Shown here: positions 59,690-64,000 of the stretch, piece after piece
Layout of the letters: each line of letters begins with the position of its first letter
Position numbering within the stretch: the first letter of the stretch is position 1
Assembly (NCBI RefSeq): GCF_000764305.2
Contig: NW_025936659.1
Coordinates: 124,001 to 188,000, forward strand
Length of the DNA stretch: 64,000 bases
Origin: Hyalella azteca
Lineage: Eukaryota > Arthropoda > Malacostraca > Amphipoda > Hyalellidae
Direction: 5' to 3'
Position numbers and translations under genes: made by a program
The notes under the pieces: generated by a model
Told to the model about the DNA's origin: nothing
What the model saw: only the letters and a program-made list of their open reading frames with translations
The model's database searches: none

Positions 59690-59945
59690 GATATAAAGCA
59701 CGTCTTTGCTTAGCGTACCATTAAAGCGAGTCTTTGCTTAGCGCTACCTTGAAGCGAGTCTTTGAAGCGATTCTATACTTAATTAAACTTTGAAGCGATT
59801 CCTTGCTTAGTGCTGCTCTGAAGCGAGTCTTTGCTCACCGTTGCTTCAAAGCAAGTCTTTACTTAGCGTTGCTTGGAAATAAGTTTTTGCTTAGCGAGGC
59901 TATAATAAAAGTCTGCTTAGTGTGGCTATAGAAGAAGTTTTAGCT
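59690..59945. repeat. Degenerate ~30-bp minisatellite
   Basis: Repeated 'gaagcgagtctttgcttagc' variants with substitutions and length changes, about eight units, in the presumed Spire-like intron. It appears older than the neighbouring arrays. Confidence 0.75.
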
Positions 59946-60347
59946 TTACTGATAACATTAGTTCTGTTTAATAACGATATCGGCATCTAAAATCAGCAAT
60001 GTGTTGTCAAATATGTCGACTATTTGACTCCCCCTTCGCGCTAAAAATATTCACGTTGTTAAACTTCTCGAACATTTTAGGTTCAGTAAAATAAGTGTCC
60101 ACTATTCTTTTTTTTATTCAATGTTATCGCAAGGGTAAATATCGAATGTTAGTTTATAGGTATTTCCAGAATTCATGCCCACTTGAGGTTTCACCGGAAG
60201 AAACGTATGATCGGATGTGAAAATCGAACAAATGATTTGTTTCATTCTATCCGAAGTCTGCAGCTTTCTTTGCCGTAAATTAAACGGAATTTATACCTGG
60301 AACAATTGACGAACTTCGTCCGCCGGAAAAGCTGTACGAGGAGCTGC

Positions 60348-60525
60348 GTGGAAACTCGGCCCGAGGAGTTTGATGGAAACTCGGCCCGAGGAGTTTGATG
60401 GAAACTCGGCCCGAGGAGTTTGATGGAAACCCGGCCCGAGGAGTTTGATGGGAACTCGGCCCGAGGAGTTTGATGGAAACTCGGCCCGAGGAGTTTGATG
60501 GAAACTCGGCCCGAGGAGTTTGATG
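60348..60525. repeat. 25-bp minisatellite with internal palindrome (7 copies)
   Basis: The unit is ctcggcccgaggagtttgat plus ggaaa, almost identical across copies. Each has the self-complementary core ctcggcccgag, so the array can form a string of short hairpins. It is not a CRISPR: units abut without spacers and the DNA is eukaryotic. Confidence 0.92.
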
Positions 60526-61486
60526 GTTCCTCCTCACACACGACTTTCTGGAACGCAAGCATGAGCTGGTCGTGCGTGCGCGCCGCGGCCCACTACCGCC
60601 GCGCGGTTATCGTTCTCGATCTCGCTTCTCTTGCTCGGTACTTTTTCATGATACTGGTAGCGGTCCTTCTTTCATTTTCTTATATATCGTTGTGTTACTT
60701 TTAGTTACGTCTTGTGTTTCAGTATTATTCGTACGTAATATCGTAATTTCTGGTCGATCCGTTCTGCAGAGACTATTTATGTTACATTTTTATTGTTGCA
60801 GGAATATAATAATTAAGGATTGAACGATTTATGCCACGACTTATGTTTGGGGGGAACGTTGGGGGGCCACGATTCGCATCAGCATAAAATGATATCAAGA
60901 TACCAGATGGATTTAAGGATTTTAAAATCGCTACAAATTTTTTGAATGCAACCTTGTCTCCATAACATGTATATATACAGTTCTTACCCCCCTGGCAATT
61001 GTCAATTGATCAGTTTTTAGGATCCGATGTCGTTTTGTCGACATTTGGTGTTTTATATTTCGATTTTGAGTGTATGTTTTTATTTTCACTGCTGATTGTA
61101 CTTGAATGCTCAAAAATGTTTTGAAATGATATTGGAGCTGGTTTTTACTTAGCGTTTTTTACTTGGCGTTTCCTTTACTAAAAATTCTTGGGGAACTTGA
61201 GAAATAAGCTGAATAATGATATTATTACATCTATGTTTCTTTTCTCTATTGTACCTTATGTAAAAGACTCAAACATCTCTAATTTAGAGAGAATAAAAAA
61301 ATTTTATCACACATTCATTAATAGTTGCTTAACTTTACCCCTGTTCATGACAAGCTATCGTGGAAGCGTCAGCGTGTATGAAGTTAACAACTAACTACGA
61401 TTTACACGCCTCTCGAGTTTGATTGTGGCTCGTCGTAGCGCACGTCCGATGGAGGTCGTGACGAGCTGTGTAGGCCGCGTGGTCCT

Positions 61487-61746
61487 TCTACCCCACCACC
61501 ACCCGTAGCCCACCACCACCCGTAGCCCACCACCACCCGGAGCCCACCACCACACGTAGACAACCGCACCGCCCGTAGCCCACCACCGCCCGTAGCCCAC
61601 TACCACCCGTAGCCACCACCACCCGTAGCCCACCAACACCCGGAGCCCACCACCACCCGTAGCCCACCACCACCCGTAGCCCACCACCACCCGTAGCCCA
61701 CCACCACCCGTAGCCCACCACCACCCGTAGCCCACCACCACCCGGC
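61487..61746. repeat. 17-bp C-rich minisatellite (~15 copies)
   Basis: The unit is acccgtagcccaccacc with minor variants. On the minus strand it reads as GGGTGGTGGTGGGCTAC, giving regularly spaced G runs able to form G-quadruplexes. Glycine/tryptophan frames here are repeat artefacts. Confidence 0.92.
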
Positions 61747-63021
61747 CGGAGCGTACCGCCAACCCAGTCACCGCCGCCGAAGCCAGGCCGGGTGGGCTCC
61801 GCTCATGTAAACCCTATAATAGAAAGATCGCCATTTCCATTACCTTTGAAAGATAAAGTGTCCGTCCCATTGCCTTTTCTGGAGGGTGAGCGTAATTTAT
61901 ATTGACTTGTTCAGGGAAAGACATGTCCATTACTTTATGAAGAGAGAGATCATGCTTTTCAGTGCCTTTTCAGGAGTGTGAGCGTACGTAATTTATATCA
62001 ACTTGTTGAGTGAATGGGGCATTTTTTCCTATATCTCGTAAAGAGGGATCCTTCTTTCAATTGCTTTTTCAAGAGGGTCAGCGTAATTTACATAAACTTT
62101 TCAAGAATATGAGGCATATTTTCCAATATCTTGTCGAGAGAGAGCGTACTTTCCAATATTTTCCCATGAAAGATATTTTCTTTCGTTTACCATGTAAAGG
62201 GGTGAAGTAATCTGTCCATTAACTCTGTGAACGATGTTGTTCATTTTATGTCCATTATAGGAGCACTTTTGCTTGAACTAATCGGGACGCTTTCCTAACA
62301 ACCTAACCTCACCATTGGTCGCTCTTGCATCTTCTGGGATCCTCATTCGATTGCCTCCTCTGGGCTGATATTCCCAGAATTAAAACGAGCTGCAGCGTAA
62401 GACTCTTCGTACAACTATTCTTGCTTTTTTGACGATTATATATAGTTCTGTGTAAGGAATTCGGTACTAATAAAATAAATTACTTCCCGCTTATACTTAC
62501 TTATTTATTTTTTGCATCAATTTGTGTATGAAATGTCATACCTCCATAAGAATTTAATTTCTTAGTTATATTATCCCATGGAACACCACAAGTTCAAGAA
62601 TATTGAAAGTAGAGCAGATAATTCTTGATGATGGCAATCTAGAATTGGTTTCCTGTATTAGGTTGGCGAAGATTCTATTGTTTTATTTTCAGAGATTTCT
62701 CATATTAGAAAAAATAATCAACACGTAAACTCTTTAATACTTTCGTGTTCTCAAGCTCCGCAAACCTTCGCTCCGTCGTCGCTAAAGCTTGCTCTCCCTG
62801 ACGCCTGGAATTCTCTGCAAAGTTTACGAACATGCGTAACCCATTCCAGTCGTGCGCACACCGTAATTTGATCCTAACTACGGAGCTGTGTTTGCACAGG
62901 GAGAGCTCTGCGTTCTTTCATCCACTTTGGGGGGCGGAAGACGCTCTTCACAGACTTTCGGTAATCTGATCAGCGCCGCGTGTCCTCGAGAGCCTACGCG
63001 AGCTCTTCAATGATTCCCCAG

Positions 63022-63137
63022 GGCACGATTTAGCCGTTGCGTGCTCGCCCGTAGCTGACCGTGGGCACCGTGGGCACTATGGCTGCACGCCGCCCGTGTC
63101 CCGGCGCTCCTCTCTCAATGGAAGCCTCAGGCGATCC
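63022..63137 (+). CDS. Possible second coding exon of the Spire-like gene
   Basis: After the acceptor gattccccag the phase-1 frame reads GHDLAVACSPVADRGHRGHY, then GCTPPVSRRSSLNGSLRRS, and ends at a strong donor TCC|GTGAGT in phase 0. The incoming phase matches the exon ending at 54664, and GC content is raised. The sequence looks like a low-complexity linker, which is plausible for the variable loop of a KIND domain but is not diagnostic. Confidence 0.38.
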
Positions 63138-63289
63138 GTGAGTGAGAGTGAAAAGACTTTAGCATCTTACCGTGTTGGCTTGTGCGTGACGATTACTGAA
63201 CGCTTCTTCTTCTTCAAAGAAATTATGGTTCCGGTGATCCGTATTAGTTGCGGATACGTAAAGGTATGGATCCGTAAATGTGAGAGCAG

Positions 63290-63408
63290 AATTGACGAAA
63301 TTGACGAAATTCCATTAATGAATTGACAAAATTCCATTAATGAATTGACAAAATTCCATTAATGAATTGACAAAATTCCATTAATGAATTGACGAAATTC
63401 CATCAATG
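63290..63408. repeat. 22-bp minisatellite (~5 copies)
   Basis: The unit is attgacaaaattccattaat plus ga, with 'gacgaa' variants at both ends. It lies about 150 bp downstream of the possible exon ending at 63137. Confidence 0.9.
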
Positions 63409-64000
63409 CATAAGGTGAGCTCAGTTCAGGAAGAGTTAGCAAGTTTTTGATGTTGATTATCAGAATAGCTATTTTATTTTTTATTTTGCTTGATCGACAC
63501 AAACAAACGGTTAGCGTTAGGAGACCGAGAACTCTCTTGGAATTATGTTTCTAATTTCTTCATCAATACATGTTACCTTACTTCAGAATTTGTACGTATT
63601 AAGTAATATTTAAACTTTCTCGCATGCCGGAGTAAAGAAGACCAGATTTAGTATGTAATCCATCCTATAGAAAAAAAATACAGGCATGTCGCAAATCCAC
63701 GTTCCAAGAGTCATGCGCGCTAAAAAGGCAGTAATATTAGACCACCTTGACCACATCTTGATCTCTTGAATGAGCCTACGGAAATTTCATGCGACGAGCT
63801 CGCCATGTGAGAGGCACCGTGCTGAGCACAATAGGGGGATGTGGCAGATCAAATTAACTTAAATTGTCCTCCGAAATATTCTTCGGTATTCGCTTTCGTT
63901 CTCCCTTTGTTATATGCTCACTGTGAAGTTTATTGTGATCCGAATTTTCCACGGAAGAATTATCTCTTGTTTGCTTTCAAACGCTGATTTGCTTAATCCT

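Noticed and set aside
60348..60525. CRISPR-like regular repeat
   Set aside because: Units are directly adjacent without unique spacers, and the window is eukaryotic with no cas genes.
61391..61771. Gly/Trp-rich minus frames
   Set aside because: Translation of the 17-bp minisatellite in all frames.

Overview
The window looks like nuclear DNA of an invertebrate, most likely an arthropod and possibly a crustacean. The reasons are AT-rich sequence, genes in many short exons with GT-AG introns, short TTAGG-like telomeric motifs (near 21495 and 20105), a Penelope-like retroelement, several DNA-transposon remnants and many minisatellites. It is draft assembly: there is a run of N at 18276-18573 and an uncleaned sequencing-adapter junction at 38783-38811. 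The species is an inference; no rRNA, tRNA or mitochondrial marker was found.

Four protein-coding loci can be reconstructed by joining exons whose splice phases agree. (1) Minus strand, 11209 to 5266: a complete 8-exon, 774-residue protein of the mitochondrial fission regulator (MTFR/Mito_fiss_reg) family. (2) Minus strand, 36881 to 23547: a complete 24-exon, 1129-residue receptor guanylate cyclase with signal peptide, ANF-receptor-like ectodomain, one membrane span, kinase homology domain and guanylate cyclase domain. (3) Plus strand, 44027 to 49761: the last seven coding exons of an XK-related (XKR-like) multi-pass membrane protein. (4) Plus strand, 54385 onward: the first coding exon of a KIND-domain protein resembling the actin nucleator Spire, with a possible second exon at 63022-63137. 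The rest of that gene lies outside the window. Two weaker, unrecognised exons lie on the minus strand at 41.2-41.9 kb.

Layout: 1-5 kb, repeats, a 127-bp-arm fold-back and the MTFR 3' flank; 5-11 kb, MTFR with a hAT-like element in intron 2; 11-23.5 kb, repeat-rich intergenic DNA (TIR elements, piggyBac-like element, Penelope-like element); 23.5-37 kb, guanylate cyclase; 37-44 kb, mostly empty with a 22-bp minisatellite; 44-50 kb, XKR; 50-54 kb, little; 54-64 kb, Spire-like gene start and a long presumed intron with at least six minisatellites.

The most striking pattern is that four exon 3' ends in two different genes (XKR exon ending 47431; guanylate cyclase exons ending 32498, 28504 and 24076) have been tandemly copied together with their 5' splice site and the start of the intron. 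The copy numbers are about 11, 8, 2 and 3. Each intron therefore starts with an array of decoy splice donors. In XKR the 46-bp donor array appears to have given rise to a second 24-bp array of about 48 copies.
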